From Proteobacteria bacterium UBA6921 (GTDB taxonomy: Bacteria > Pseudomonadota > Gammaproteobacteria > SG8-11): 64,000 nucleotides of DNA. Positions 8,484 through 17,356 of the stretch are shown here, one piece after another. Every line of letters begins with the position of its first letter. Within the stretch, counting starts at the first letter, position 1. The position numbers and the translations under genes are program-made. Location of the stretch: assembly GCA_002450895.1 (NCBI GenBank), contig DKAR01000108.1, forward strand, positions 1 through 64,000, written 5' to 3'. The notes under the pieces were generated by a model that saw only the letters and a program-made list of their open reading frames with translations, was not told the DNA's origin and searched no databases.

Positions 8484-9515
8484 ATGCCCCAAGCCGAGAC
8501 CTATACGCAAATCGACGCCATTCTCCAACGTCTGCTTGCCGGAGGCGAGACCACTCCCGACGAAGGGTTGTGGCTGCTGAACCTGGACGACGATTATTTG
8601 CCCTGGATGATGGCGTGCGCCGACCGTTTGCGAAAGACATTTCGCGGTGACGAAATCGAAGTCTGCGCAATTTCCAACGTGCGCTCCGGGAACTGCTCCG
8701 AGAACTGTTCGTTTTGCGCGCAGAGCGGGCATCACAAGACGGCGGCTCCGGTTTACAACTATATCAGCGAGGACCAGCTCATCGCGCAAGCGCGGCGTGC
8801 TCGGGAATGGGGCGCCAGTGACTTTGGCGTCGTCTCGAAAGGCTGGGGCGTGCGTGGAAAGAAAGAACATGCACAACTGAAAAACTACTTTGAGGCAATG
8901 TCTCAGGCGAGTGATATCGGCCGCTGCGCCAGCCTCGGCGTGCTCGACAACGAGACGGCGGAGCAGCTGCGCGGATACGGGCTGGAGAATTATCACCATA
9001 ATCTGGAAACGGCGGAGAGTTTTTTCGACAACGTCTGCACCACGCATACGTATCAGGAAAACATCGAAACCATTCGCATTGCGCGCGACGCCGGACTTCG
9101 CGTGTGCTCCGGCGGCATACTCGGCATGGGCGAAAGCAAGGCGCAGCGCATTGAGCTCGCCGTTACGCTCCGAAACCTCGGCGTGGATTCTGTTCCGCTC
9201 AATTTTCTGAATCCGCAACCGGGAACGCCGTTTGGTCATCTCGAGCCGATGTCGCCAATGGACATCCTCAAGTGCATCGCCGTGTTTCGATTCATGCTGC
9301 CAAAGGCGGAAATCCGCATCGCGGGTGGCCGCACGTTCCTCGGCGACATGCAATCCATGATCTTTATGGCAGGGGCTTCGGGCGTGATGATCGGTGACTA
9401 CCTCACGACAAAAGGCCGCCAGGTTGAAGATGATTTACAGATGATTGATGCGCTGAAACTGAAGATTCGCGGCGATACTCAACAGCGCCGTGAAGCGCGT
9501 CAGGCAACTTCCTGA
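8484..9515 (+). CDS. bioB: Biotin synthase
   Basis: Radical-SAM enzyme that inserts sulfur into dethiobiotin in the last step of biotin synthesis. The 343-residue sequence carries the radical-SAM cluster motif as CSENCSFCAQS, the GGILGMGES stretch and NFLNPQPGTP, all standard for BioB. It opens the bioB-F-H-C-D run. Only 44 bases separate it from the divergent comF start, so any promoter must lie partly inside one of the two genes; I saw no obvious operator. Confidence 0.98.
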   Translation: MPQAETYTQIDAILQRLLAGGETTPDEGLWLLNLDDDYLPWMMACADRLRKTFRGDEIEVCAISNVRSGNCSENCSFCAQSGHHKTAAPVYNYISEDQLIAQARRAREWGASDFGVVSKGWGVRGKKEHAQLKNYFEAMSQASDIGRCASLGVLDNETAEQLRGYGLENYHHNLETAESFFDNVCTTHTYQENIETIRIARDAGLRVCSGGILGMGESKAQRIELAVTLRNLGVDSVPLNFLNPQPGTPFGHLEPMSPMDILKCIAVFRFMLPKAEIRIAGGRTFLGDMQSMIFMAGASGVMIGDYLTTKGRQVEDDLQMIDALKLKIRGDTQQRREARQATS

Positions 9516-9542
9516 CCCGTTTATCTACTGTGTCGCCCAGTC

Positions 9543-10706
9543 ATGAGCTCGCCGTTAATGCAGCGCATTGCGCGAGAACTCAATGAGCGCCGCGCCCAGC
9601 ATCTTTACCGAACGCGTCGCGTTTGCTCGTCCCCACAGGGGGCGCGCATTCAGATCGACGGCCGTACACTACTGAACTTCTGCAGTAACGATTACCTCGG
9701 ACTCGCCAATCATCCTGCAGTGGTCGCAGCGCTCAACGAGGGCGCTTCTCGCTACGGTGTGGGTGCGGGCGCTGCGCATCTCATCAATGGACACAGTGCG
9801 GCACACCATGTGCTTGAAGAGGAGCTCGCAGAATTCGTTGGGCGACCTCGCGCGCTGCTGTTTTCCACCGGATACATGGCCAACGTAGGCACCATTTCGG
9901 CGCTAACAGGAAGAGACGATGTCATATTGGAGGACCGGCTCAACCACGCGTCGCTGATTGACGGTGCGCGTTCCTCGGGTGCTCGCGTACGACGGTACCG
10001 TCATCGCGACGTCGAGCACCTGGACGAATTGTTAACGACTTCGACGCAAGCCGAGCGCCTGATTGTCAGCGACGGTGTTTTCAGCATGGACGGAGATTGC
10101 ACGCCCCTGGAGAAATTGATTCCAGTGGCGCGCAAACATTCCGCAACACTGATGGTGGACGATGCACACGGCATTGGTGTCGTCGGAACAGGCGGACGTG
10201 GAACAATCGAAACGGTGTCCGCGTCGGTCGATGACGTGCCCGTCTTGGTGGGTACGCTTGGCAAAGCGCTGGGTACCTTTGGGGCCTTTGTCGCGGGTTC
10301 AGCGGATCTGATCGAATACCTGATTCAAACCGCGCGCAGTTATATCTACACCACAGCCATACCCCCTGCCGTCGCTTATGCGACACGGACGAGCCTGCGC
10401 CTGGCGCGCGAAGAGACGTGGCGTCGCGACAAACTGCGCGCATTGATCGAGCGCTTTCGCGCCGGTGCGCAGCAGCTGGGAATTTCACTGCCTGACGCGT
10501 CAACGCCGATTCAACCCGTACTCGTCCATGAGTCCGAGACGGCGAATGCGCTCAGTGCAGCGCTAGCTGAGCGAGGGATACTCGTTCAGCCCATTCGACC
10601 GCCGACCGTTCCGAAAGGGCAGGCACGGCTGCGCATCACATTGTCCGCCGCTCATGAGGAGCAAGACGTCGATCAGTTGATAGATGCGCTCACGGTGTTG
10701 AAATGA
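9543..10706 (+). CDS. bioF: 8-amino-7-oxononanoate synthase
   Basis: PLP enzyme that condenses pimeloyl-ACP (or -CoA) with L-alanine, the first step of the biotin ring assembly. It has 387 residues. Visible are FCSNDYLGLANHP near the substrate site, the cofactor-contacting DDAHGIGVVG stretch and the Schiff-base lysine in TLGKALGTFGAF. It starts 27 bases after bioB, and its stop overlaps the bioH start by four bases (ATGA). Confidence 0.97.
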   Translation: MSSPLMQRIARELNERRAQHLYRTRRVCSSPQGARIQIDGRTLLNFCSNDYLGLANHPAVVAALNEGASRYGVGAGAAHLINGHSAAHHVLEEELAEFVGRPRALLFSTGYMANVGTISALTGRDDVILEDRLNHASLIDGARSSGARVRRYRHRDVEHLDELLTTSTQAERLIVSDGVFSMDGDCTPLEKLIPVARKHSATLMVDDAHGIGVVGTGGRGTIETVSASVDDVPVLVGTLGKALGTFGAFVAGSADLIEYLIQTARSYIYTTAIPPAVAYATRTSLRLAREETWRRDKLRALIERFRAGAQQLGISLPDASTPIQPVLVHESETANALSAALAERGILVQPIRPPTVPKGQARLRITLSAAHEEQDVDQLIDALTVLK

Positions 10707-11467
10707 CGCTGTATACCGAAACGCGCGGCGCGGGCGCGCACCTCGTCCTTTTGCACGGTTGGGGAATGCACAGCGGAATCTGGGGTGACTTCGCCGAGCG
10801 GCTTGCCCGACACTATCGAATCACCTGTGTCGACTTGCCGGGGCATGGCAGAAGCACGGACGTGCTGGATGTCTATGATCTTGAACACCTCGCACCGGCC
10901 GTAGTCGACAAACTCGACGGGGCAGTTCATGTGCTTGGATGGTCTCTCGGCGGAATGATTGCGCAGCATCTCGCGTTTACCCGGCCGGAAAAGGTCAAGT
11001 CCCTCGTGCTAATTGCCGCAAGCCCGCAATTTACCAGCAGCGAAGACTGGCCGCATGCCACGCCAAGGTCGACCTTGGAACAGTTCGCGCGTGAGCTGCA
11101 AGACGACTATCGGGCAACGTTGAACCGTTTTCTAGCTTTGGAAGTGCAGTCAAGCGAAACAGCGCGCGATGAACTTCGGCTATTGCGCCAACGCGTGTTC
11201 GCCTGTGGCGAGCCACAGTTTGATGCATTGCGCGGCGGTCTCGACGTGCTGCGCAAAGACAATCTGCGCGCTTCTTACGCAGCATCCAACGTCAGACGAC
11301 TGGTTATTCTGGGGCGGCGCGATGGGCTCGTGCCTGCGGGAGTTTCGAATGATCTGGTCGCGCTGCACCCAGAGACGCGCATTCATGTTGTCGAAGGCGC
11401 CGCGCACGCGCCGTTTCTGACACGTCCGGACGAGTGCGCGACAGTAATTCAAGAGTTTCTGCAATGA
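10703..11467 (+). CDS. bioH: Pimeloyl-ACP methyl ester esterase
   Basis: Alpha/beta hydrolase that removes the methyl group from pimeloyl-ACP methyl ester and so closes the BioC-BioH route to the pimelate chain. In its 254 residues the oxyanion region LHGWGMHSGIW, the nucleophile elbow GWSLGGM, the aspartate near LGRRDGLVPAG and the histidine in GAAHAPFL make a complete Ser-Asp-His triad. It overlaps both neighbours by four bases, so it is translationally coupled to bioF and bioC. Confidence 0.95.
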   Translation: MTLYTETRGAGAHLVLLHGWGMHSGIWGDFAERLARHYRITCVDLPGHGRSTDVLDVYDLEHLAPAVVDKLDGAVHVLGWSLGGMIAQHLAFTRPEKVKSLVLIAASPQFTSSEDWPHATPRSTLEQFARELQDDYRATLNRFLALEVQSSETARDELRLLRQRVFACGEPQFDALRGGLDVLRKDNLRASYAASNVRRLVILGRRDGLVPAGVSNDLVALHPETRIHVVEGAAHAPFLTRPDECATVIQEFLQ

Positions 11468-12339
11468 CGGATTCAGAATTTCATATCGATCAACGGCGGA
11501 TGCGCCGGCATTTCGATCAGTCCGCTAGTGAGTATGACGGTGTTGCCGTTGTGCAGCGCGAGGTCGGAAGGCGGTTATTTGAGCGGCTCGACCTGATTCG
11601 CCTGACTCCCCAACGCGTACTGGATCTGGGGTGCGGAACCGGATTGCTCAGTGAGCAGTTGGGAAAGCGCTTTCGAGATGCCGAACTGGTGTCGCTGGAT
11701 ATTTCGGCGGCGATGTTGCGCCAGGCGCGCCGTCGCAAGGGTTGGTTCCGGTCACAACGTTTTGTGTGCGCGGATGCGCAGCGCCTTCCGCTCGCATCGG
11801 CAAGTGTGGATATGATTTTTTCGAATCTTACATTCCAGTGGTGCAATGATCTCGAGGCCGCCTTCAAGGAATGCCGCCGGGTGCTGCGGCCTGGGGGCGT
11901 GTTGCTGTATTCCACGCTCGGTCCGGATACCTTGCATGAGCTGCGCAAGAGCTGGCGCGCCGCGGATGAATACAATCATGTCAACGCGTTCTACGATATG
12001 CATGATATCGGCGATACGATGGTGCGCGCGGGTCTGGCCGAGCCGGTAATGGATGTTGAACGGCTCACGGTGACTTATCCGACCGTCGCAAAGCTGATGG
12101 AAGATCTGAAAAAGCTCGGCGCGCGCAATGCGACCGCGGGCCGTCCGCGCGGTTTGATGGGAAAGCAGCGATTGAACGCCATGATGCAGGCCTACGAGTC
12201 GTTTCGAAGAGATGGAGTCTTGCCGGCTACATATGAAGTCGTCTACGGCCATGCGTGGGGTGGCACGAACAAGCCGACGCAGCGCGACGGCGCGACGCCG
12301 GTGTCGCTCGATGCACTGCGCAGGAAGATCCGCTCGTGA
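11464..12339 (+). CDS. bioC: Malonyl-ACP O-methyltransferase
   Basis: SAM-dependent enzyme that methylates malonyl-ACP to start the disguised fatty-acid route to pimeloyl-ACP. The start at 11464 (MTDSEFHIDQRRMRRHFDQSASEYD) overlaps the bioH stop by four bases and gives 291 residues. SAM-binding motif I is VLDLGCGTGLLSEQL, followed by LVSLDISAAML and the FSNLTFQWCND region typical of BioC. It ends overlapping bioD. Confidence 0.96.
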   Translation: MTDSEFHIDQRRMRRHFDQSASEYDGVAVVQREVGRRLFERLDLIRLTPQRVLDLGCGTGLLSEQLGKRFRDAELVSLDISAAMLRQARRRKGWFRSQRFVCADAQRLPLASASVDMIFSNLTFQWCNDLEAAFKECRRVLRPGGVLLYSTLGPDTLHELRKSWRAADEYNHVNAFYDMHDIGDTMVRAGLAEPVMDVERLTVTYPTVAKLMEDLKKLGARNATAGRPRGLMGKQRLNAMMQAYESFRRDGVLPATYEVVYGHAWGGTNKPTQRDGATPVSLDALRRKIRS

Positions 12340-13013
12340 CGCGCGGTTATTTTGTTACCGGAACGGATACAGGTATTGGCAAGACCCGCGTTGCACAGGC
12401 GCTAATTGCGAAATGTGCGCGCAACGGATTGCGAGTCTCCGGAATGAAACCTGTTGCATCGGGGTGCGTTGCGACACCCGATGGTCTGCGAAACGAGGAT
12501 GCACTTGCGTTGCAAGCGGCCAGCAGCGTGTTGGTTCCGTATGCTCTGTGCAATCCGTATGCATTCGAGCCCGCGATTGCGCCGCATATCGCAGCTCAGC
12601 GTGCCGGCGTTTCAATTGATCTGAACCATCTTGCAGAGTGTTACCACAAGATTGCATCACAGTGCGATGTCGTCGTCGTGGAGGGCGTCGGCGGTTGGCT
12701 TGTTCCATTGGGTGGCGGCAACACTGTTGAAACGCTCGCGCGCGTGTTGGAGCTCGACGTGCTTCTGGTTGTGGGCATGCGGCTAGGATGTTTGAATCAC
12801 GCGGCGTTGACAAGCCGCGCCATTTCCGAATCCGGACTTGCGTTCGCCGGATGGGTCGCGAATTGTCCGGACCGTGATGTTGAAGCGGCCAGCGAAAATC
12901 TCGACGCATTGCGCGCACTTCTGCCGATCCGATTTTGCGGAACGATCCCGTGGCAACCGCAACCCGATATTGAAGGCGCGATGAAAAGAATAGATGTAAC
13001 TCTGCCCGGATGA
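12336..13013 (+). CDS. bioD: ATP-dependent dethiobiotin synthetase
   Basis: Closes the ureido ring of dethiobiotin with CO2 and ATP. The start is the GTG at 12336, overlapping the bioC stop (GTGA), giving 225 residues; upstream in-frame codons lie inside bioC. The P-loop is GTDTGIGKTRVA, followed by the substrate-binding MKPVASG and VVVEGVGGWLVPL. It overlaps the following membrane protein gene by four bases. Confidence 0.96.
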   Translation: MTRGYFVTGTDTGIGKTRVAQALIAKCARNGLRVSGMKPVASGCVATPDGLRNEDALALQAASSVLVPYALCNPYAFEPAIAPHIAAQRAGVSIDLNHLAECYHKIASQCDVVVVEGVGGWLVPLGGGNTVETLARVLELDVLLVVGMRLGCLNHAALTSRAISESGLAFAGWVANCPDRDVEAASENLDALRALLPIRFCGTIPWQPQPDIEGAMKRIDVTLPG

Positions 13014-14671
13014 ATTTCCGCGCGCCTTTTGTGTATCTGGTCGCTCTGGCGACGTGCCTGCCGCTTGCTCTGGGTTTTCCCCACGGGCACGATTTTTTGC
13101 TCGAAGTGCCGCGAATCGCGGAATACAGAAATGCGCTCTCGGCCGGACAGTTTCCGCCGTTCTGGGCCTCCAACCTGTACGGTGGTTTTGGTTCTCCGAT
13201 TTTTTTGTTCTACGCGCCGTTATTCATGTTGATGTCCGCGCTGCTTTCCATTCCGTTGAATTCGGTGTTGATGGGCGCCAGTGTGAGTCTGGTAGTGCTC
13301 ACACTTTTGTCCGCGTGGTTTGTGATGGGCGCAGTACGCACCCTGTTGGAGGGAACAACAGCTTACCCGGACATGGCGGCGCGAATCGCGGCGTATCTGT
13401 ATATGCTCAGCCCGTACTTGATCGGAGACAAACTCCTTCGCAGCGCCAATGCAGAATTCACCGCGCTGTGTTTTGCGCCACTGGCTTTCTGGGGACTGTT
13501 CCTGATTCGCAGCGTGCCGCAAAAGGGCGCACTCGTGCTGGCCTTGGGTATATTTCTGGTGGTGGTGTCGCATAACCTGACGGCCCTGGTTGTGCTCGCG
13601 CTTCTCGCCACAACGATATTGCTGATTTATTTTCCGCGAAAAAATCTCCCCGGGTTTTTGTATTCCGTTGCCGGAGTCTCAGGCGGAATGCTCATGTCCG
13701 CGTTCTTTTGGGTTCCCGTATTCGCATACAAATCGGAGATGCGACTGGGAGACCTGACCTCCGGACGCCTGGATTATCATCAGTTGTTCGCGCCGCTGGG
13801 TCGAGTTTTCAGCTTTGCAGGCTACTCGGTCGGTCTCCTTCCGCTCGTCGTGCTAATCCTCGCAGTTATCGTGGTCCTTTCGCGTTCCGTACCGAGAACT
13901 TTACGGACGGCTGTCGCCACCATCTTGATTGGCGCCTTGGTGTTTGTCTTTCTTCAGACGCGCGCGAGTATCGTATTGTGGGAAGCCGTTCCGTGGTTGC
14001 CGCTGTTTCAGTTTCCGTGGCGAATGATGGGGCCCGTGTCGCTGCTCACGGCGGCGTTGGGCGCGATGTTATTCGTTTACGCGGCTCAACGTTGGGAATT
14101 ACGACGGCACGCCGTCGTGGAAGCAGTCGTTATTGCATTGTGTGTTGGCAACGCGCTGCCGCAGTTTCTGCGCTACGAGATGGTTGAGCCGGAACGAGCC
14201 GCGCGGGTGCAGCCCGGGCTGGCGCCGGAGGCCATTCGGGCGTCGCCGTTTACGACGACCGTGCTCGACGAATACTTGCCACGCGGTGCTTCGGCCACGC
14301 TGTGGCGTCAGCGTCGTCCAGATCGCGGACCGATTTTGGGAAGCGACCCTCCGGTTCAGTGGAGTCTGCGGCAAAGCTCCGACATGCATTTTGAATTTGG
14401 AACACATACGAACCAGCCCGCGACCGTTCATTTCGCCCGGTGGGCGTTTCCGGTGTGGGAGCTGAAGGTCAATGGAAACCTCGTGACGCCCACGGTCAGT
14501 GAATTCGGAACCATCGACGCGTCGGTCCCCGCAGGACCGAGCGTTGTTACGCTCGATCTGGTAACGCCGCCGGTGCGCCGTATTGCGAACGGCGTTAGTT
14601 TGATTGCAATAACGGCGTGGATTATTGGTGTTGCCGCAACCTTCCACCGCAAACGTGTGGCTGAAAAATGA
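13010..14671 (+). CDS. Large polytopic membrane protein (6-PTPS-related/YfhO-like)
   Basis: A 553-residue inner-membrane protein with about ten hydrophobic segments (for example residues 5-25, 60-110, 135-150, 180-205, 225-240, 265-300 and 320-350) and a final segment near 525-545. The N-terminal GHDFLLEVPRIAEYRNAL and the LYGGFGSPIFLFYAP stretch resemble the family called 6-pyruvoyl-tetrahydropterin synthase-related membrane proteins, which in turn resemble lipid-linked glycosyltransferases. A soluble region lies between the last two segments. Its ATG overlaps bioD by four bases, so it is part of the bio transcript. The function is unknown, and a role in biotin metabolism is only suggested by position. 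Confidence 0.75.
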   Translation: MNFRAPFVYLVALATCLPLALGFPHGHDFLLEVPRIAEYRNALSAGQFPPFWASNLYGGFGSPIFLFYAPLFMLMSALLSIPLNSVLMGASVSLVVLTLLSAWFVMGAVRTLLEGTTAYPDMAARIAAYLYMLSPYLIGDKLLRSANAEFTALCFAPLAFWGLFLIRSVPQKGALVLALGIFLVVVSHNLTALVVLALLATTILLIYFPRKNLPGFLYSVAGVSGGMLMSAFFWVPVFAYKSEMRLGDLTSGRLDYHQLFAPLGRVFSFAGYSVGLLPLVVLILAVIVVLSRSVPRTLRTAVATILIGALVFVFLQTRASIVLWEAVPWLPLFQFPWRMMGPVSLLTAALGAMLFVYAAQRWELRRHAVVEAVVIALCVGNALPQFLRYEMVEPERAARVQPGLAPEAIRASPFTTTVLDEYLPRGASATLWRQRRPDRGPILGSDPPVQWSLRQSSDMHFEFGTHTNQPATVHFARWAFPVWELKVNGNLVTPTVSEFGTIDASVPAGPSVVTLDLVTPPVRRIANGVSLIAITAWIIGVAATFHRKRVAEK

Positions 14672-14695
14672 AAAAGGCCGCATGGCGGCCTTTTT
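14671..14695. terminator. Bidirectional terminator between the bio operon and rpoH
   Basis: AAAAAGGCCGC and GCGGCCTTTTT form an 11-base perfect inverted repeat around a three-base loop. The A and T flanks let it end both the rightward bio operon transcript and the leftward rpoH transcript (rpoH stops at 14717). Confidence 0.93.
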
Positions 14696-14716
14696 CGTGA
14701 TGCTTTGACCCACGGA

Positions 14717-15568
14717 CTACGCTTCCATCGACGCCTTCAATTTCTTCATGGCATTCGTTTCAATCTGCCGAATGCGTTCCGCTGACACGTTGTACTTGGC
14801 AGCGAGATCGTGCAGCGTCAGTTTGTCGTCCGCCAGCCAGCGCTGTTCCAGAATATCGCGGCTGCGGTCGTCGAGCGTTTCCAATGCGGCACGCAAACGA
14901 TCCGTGTTGTGGTCTTCCCATTCGGTTGCTTCCAGCGACGTTGCCGGATCAGCACGCATGTCCTGCAGGTAGTTTGCTGGAGCGCGAAAGGCTTCTTCGT
15001 CATCGCTGTCCGAATGTGCGTCAAACGATGCATCGTGTCCGCTGAGACGCGATTCCATTTCGATGACTGTTTCCGGAGCAACGCCAAGATCTTTCGCGAT
15101 GGCGGTTACCTCGGCATGGTTGAGCCAGCCCAGGCGCTTTTTCTTACTGCGTAAATTGAAGAACAGTTTGCGCTGCGCCTTGGTGGTCGCCACTTTGACG
15201 ATGCGCCAGTTGCGCAGAATGAATTCATGAATTTCGGCGCGGATCCAATGCACCGCAAACGAAACCAGGCGGACGCCCACGTTCGGGTCGAAGCGCTTGA
15301 CCGCTTTCATCAGGCCCACGTTGCCTTCCTGAATCAGGTCAGACTGGGCCAAGCCATAGCCGTTATAACCGCGTGCAATGTGGACGACGAAGCGCAGGTG
15401 CGCCAGAACAAGCTGCTGGGCGGCCATCAGGTCCTGATTCTGCTGCCAGCGTTTGGCCAGCGCCTTTTCTTCTTCAAAGGTCAGTACGGGGACTTGGCCG
15501 ACCGCGTGAACATAGGCCTCAAGGCTCCCCAGAGGGCTAGGAATCACCATTAAGTCTTTGCGTGTCAT
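14717..15568 (-). CDS. rpoH: RNA polymerase heat-shock sigma factor sigma-32
   Basis: Directs RNA polymerase to heat-shock promoters. The 283-residue protein has region 2 ([19 protein letters not shown] and [19 protein letters not shown]), the RpoH-box [12 protein letters not shown] that separates sigma-32 from other sigma factors, and region 4 with the helix-turn-helix [21 protein letters not shown]. It follows ftsX on the same strand, the classic ftsY-ftsE-ftsX-rpoH order. A perfect CIRCE element lies 40-66 bases upstream, implying HrcA control. Confidence 0.98.
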   Translation of the reverse strand: MTRKDLMVIPSPLGSLEAYVHAVGQVPVLTFEEEKALAKRWQQNQDLMAAQQLVLAHLRFVVHIARGYNGYGLAQSDLIQEGNVGLMKAVKRFDPNVGVRLVSFAVHWIRAEIHEFILRNWRIVKVATTKAQRKLFFNLRSKKKRLGWLNHAEVTAIAKDLGVAPETVIEMESRLSGHDASFDAHSDSDDEEAFRAPANYLQDMRADPATSLEATEWEDHNTDRLRAALETLDDRSRDILEQRWLADDKLTLHDLAAKYNVSAERIRQIETNAMKKLKASMEA

Positions 15569-15607
15569 CGTTTTTCGTCCGTTAGCAGAATCTAATGTTC
15601 GGTAAGT

Positions 15608-15634
15608 TTAGCACTCGTTTCGTCAGAGTGCTAA
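15608..15634 (-). promoter_or_regulatory. CIRCE element (HrcA operator) upstream of rpoH
   Basis: TTAGCACTC, nine bases, then GAGTGCTAA: a perfect match to both arms of the CIRCE consensus with the canonical N9 spacer. CIRCE is bound by the heat-shock repressor HrcA, usually before groESL or dnaK operons. Here it lies between the ftsX stop (15656) and the rpoH start (15568), in a position to repress an rpoH-specific promoter; I could not assign that promoter's boxes with confidence. Confidence 0.93.
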
Positions 15635-15655
15635 TCGGACGGAAGGTTCCCGGCT

Positions 15656-16687
15656 TTAGGGTTCGATGGCCCGCAGATGGCGTCCAACGGAGACCCAGGC
15701 GCCGACCAACCCCAGGGTGACTCCGGCGGTGATGACGACCGCCGAATACCCCAATCCCAGGCCCTGCAGGGCGAAATTGCTGTTGTACGCCTGGGCGACG
15801 GACCGGACCGGTTCAGTGAGCCCCCATAACACGCTGGCCACCAGCAGGAGCGCGAGCACGCCGCCGACCGTACCGTAGATCAGCCCGGCATACAGGAACG
15901 GGCGCCGCACGAACCCGTCGGATGCGCCGATGAGTTTCGTGACTTTGATTTGCTGGGCATTGTTCTGGACCGCAAGTCGGATGGTATTGCCGACGACGAC
16001 CAGCGCGGCCACCAGCAATAGCGCACCGATCACCCAGACGGCGCGCTCGGCAACCGACAACAGCGCGTGCAAACGCTGTAGCCATTGCATGTCCCATTGC
16101 GCGATATCGACCAGCGCATTGGATTGAAGTGACTTGGCGAGCTTTTCGATGGCTGCGGGATTGGCCCGCGTGTCCTTCGGATGAACGACCAGGACAGGGG
16201 GCAATGGGTTGTCGCTGAGCAGTGACAGCGCGTCACCGAGACCCGAATTTGCCTTGAATTCTTCCAGTCCGCGTTGCTTTGAGATGTATTCAATTCTTGC
16301 GATGTCGCGTTGTGTTCGCAGCGAGTCAGCGAGTTTTTCGGCCTGCGCCTCGGAAGTGTCGGCTTTGAGGAACAGCGAGATTTGCGCCCCACCGTCCCAT
16401 TGCGCTGCTACACGATGCGCATTCTGAAGTAGCGCCATCAACACGGCAGGAAATGCCAGGGAAATCGCCAACGCAACGCACGTGAGTATCGTGCTGTAAG
16501 GCATGCGACGAAACTGACTGAGCGTGCCAAGCAGTGACCAGCGATGTGCCGCCAGATATGCCCCGACCCAGGAGTCCTGCAGTTTGCCGCGCGATGCGCC
16601 ACGGCGGGTTCGATCCTCTTGGCCGAGGCCGGCGATACGCCGCGAGAAAAATCCGACTGCGGGATTGCGAGTGCGAGTATTCAGCAT
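15656..16687 (-). CDS. ftsX: Cell division protein FtsX
   Basis: Integral membrane partner of FtsE; together they relay ATP hydrolysis to EnvC at the division site. The 343-residue protein has a ~75-residue cytoplasmic N-terminal arm, one membrane segment (TILTCVALAISLAFPAVLMALL), a periplasmic loop of ~150 residues that would contact EnvC, and three C-terminal membrane segments (VIGALLLVAALVVVG, LIYGTVGGVLALLLVA, AVVITAGVTLGLVGAWV). Its start directly abuts the ftsE stop. Confidence 0.95.
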   Translation of the reverse strand: MLNTRTRNPAVGFFSRRIAGLGQEDRTRRGASRGKLQDSWVGAYLAAHRWSLLGTLSQFRRMPYSTILTCVALAISLAFPAVLMALLQNAHRVAAQWDGGAQISLFLKADTSEAQAEKLADSLRTQRDIARIEYISKQRGLEEFKANSGLGDALSLLSDNPLPPVLVVHPKDTRANPAAIEKLAKSLQSNALVDIAQWDMQWLQRLHALLSVAERAVWVIGALLLVAALVVVGNTIRLAVQNNAQQIKVTKLIGASDGFVRRPFLYAGLIYGTVGGVLALLLVASVLWGLTEPVRSVAQAYNSNFALQGLGLGYSAVVITAGVTLGLVGAWVSVGRHLRAIEP

Positions 16688-17356
16688 TTAGTGCGCCCCG
16701 GTATCACCCTCGAAACGCCCGTGCTTGAGCACTAAACGGCGATGTCCGAGGCGATTGATCAGTTCAATATCGTGTGTCGCGACAAGCACGGTGGTTCCAA
16801 TCTGGTTGAATTCCTCAAACAGACGCATCACGTCGCGCGCAAGATCGGGATCGAGGTTTCCCGTCGGTTCGTCAGCAAGCAACACGGCCGGGCGATTCAC
16901 GACGGCGCGCGCAATGCCGACGCGCTGCTGCTCACCGGTCGACAGTGTGATGGGCAGGGATTCCTCGCGGCCGAGTAAACCCACCTTATCCAGCGCTGCA
17001 CGTACGCGCCGGCCAATCTCGTCGCGGCGAAACCCGGCAATGATGAGCGGCAACGCGACGTTGTCGTACACGCTGCGGTCGTATAGAAGGTTGTGGTCCT
17101 GGAAAACAATGCCCAGCTCGCGCCGAAATGCCGGAACGCGGCCGCGCCGCAAGCGGGAGAGATTCGCGTTATTCACGACGATCTGGCCCGTCGAGCAGCG
17201 TTCAATAGCAGCGACAAGTTTGAGCAACGTGCTTTTTCCTGCACCGGAGTGACCGGTGAGAAAGGCCATCTCGCCTTGCTCGAGTGAGAAGGACACGTTT
17301 GACAACGCGTCGTAGCCGCCGGGATACCGCTTGGTGACGTTGGTGAACTGGATCAT
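16688..17356 (-). CDS. ftsE: Cell division ATP-binding protein FtsE
   Basis: ABC-type ATPase of the FtsEX complex, 222 residues. It has Walker A GHSGAGKSTLLK, the Q-loop region VFQDHNLL, the signature LSTGEQQRVGIARA, Walker B VLLADEPTGNLD and the switch histidine in VATHD. It overlaps the ftsY stop by four bases and abuts ftsX, so ftsYEX is one operon. Confidence 0.97.
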   Translation of the reverse strand: MIQFTNVTKRYPGGYDALSNVSFSLEQGEMAFLTGHSGAGKSTLLKLVAAIERCSTGQIVVNNANLSRLRRGRVPAFRRELGIVFQDHNLLYDRSVYDNVALPLIIAGFRRDEIGRRVRAALDKVGLLGREESLPITLSTGEQQRVGIARAVVNRPAVLLADEPTGNLDPDLARDVMRLFEEFNQIGTTVLVATHDIELINRLGHRRLVLKHGRFEGDTGAH

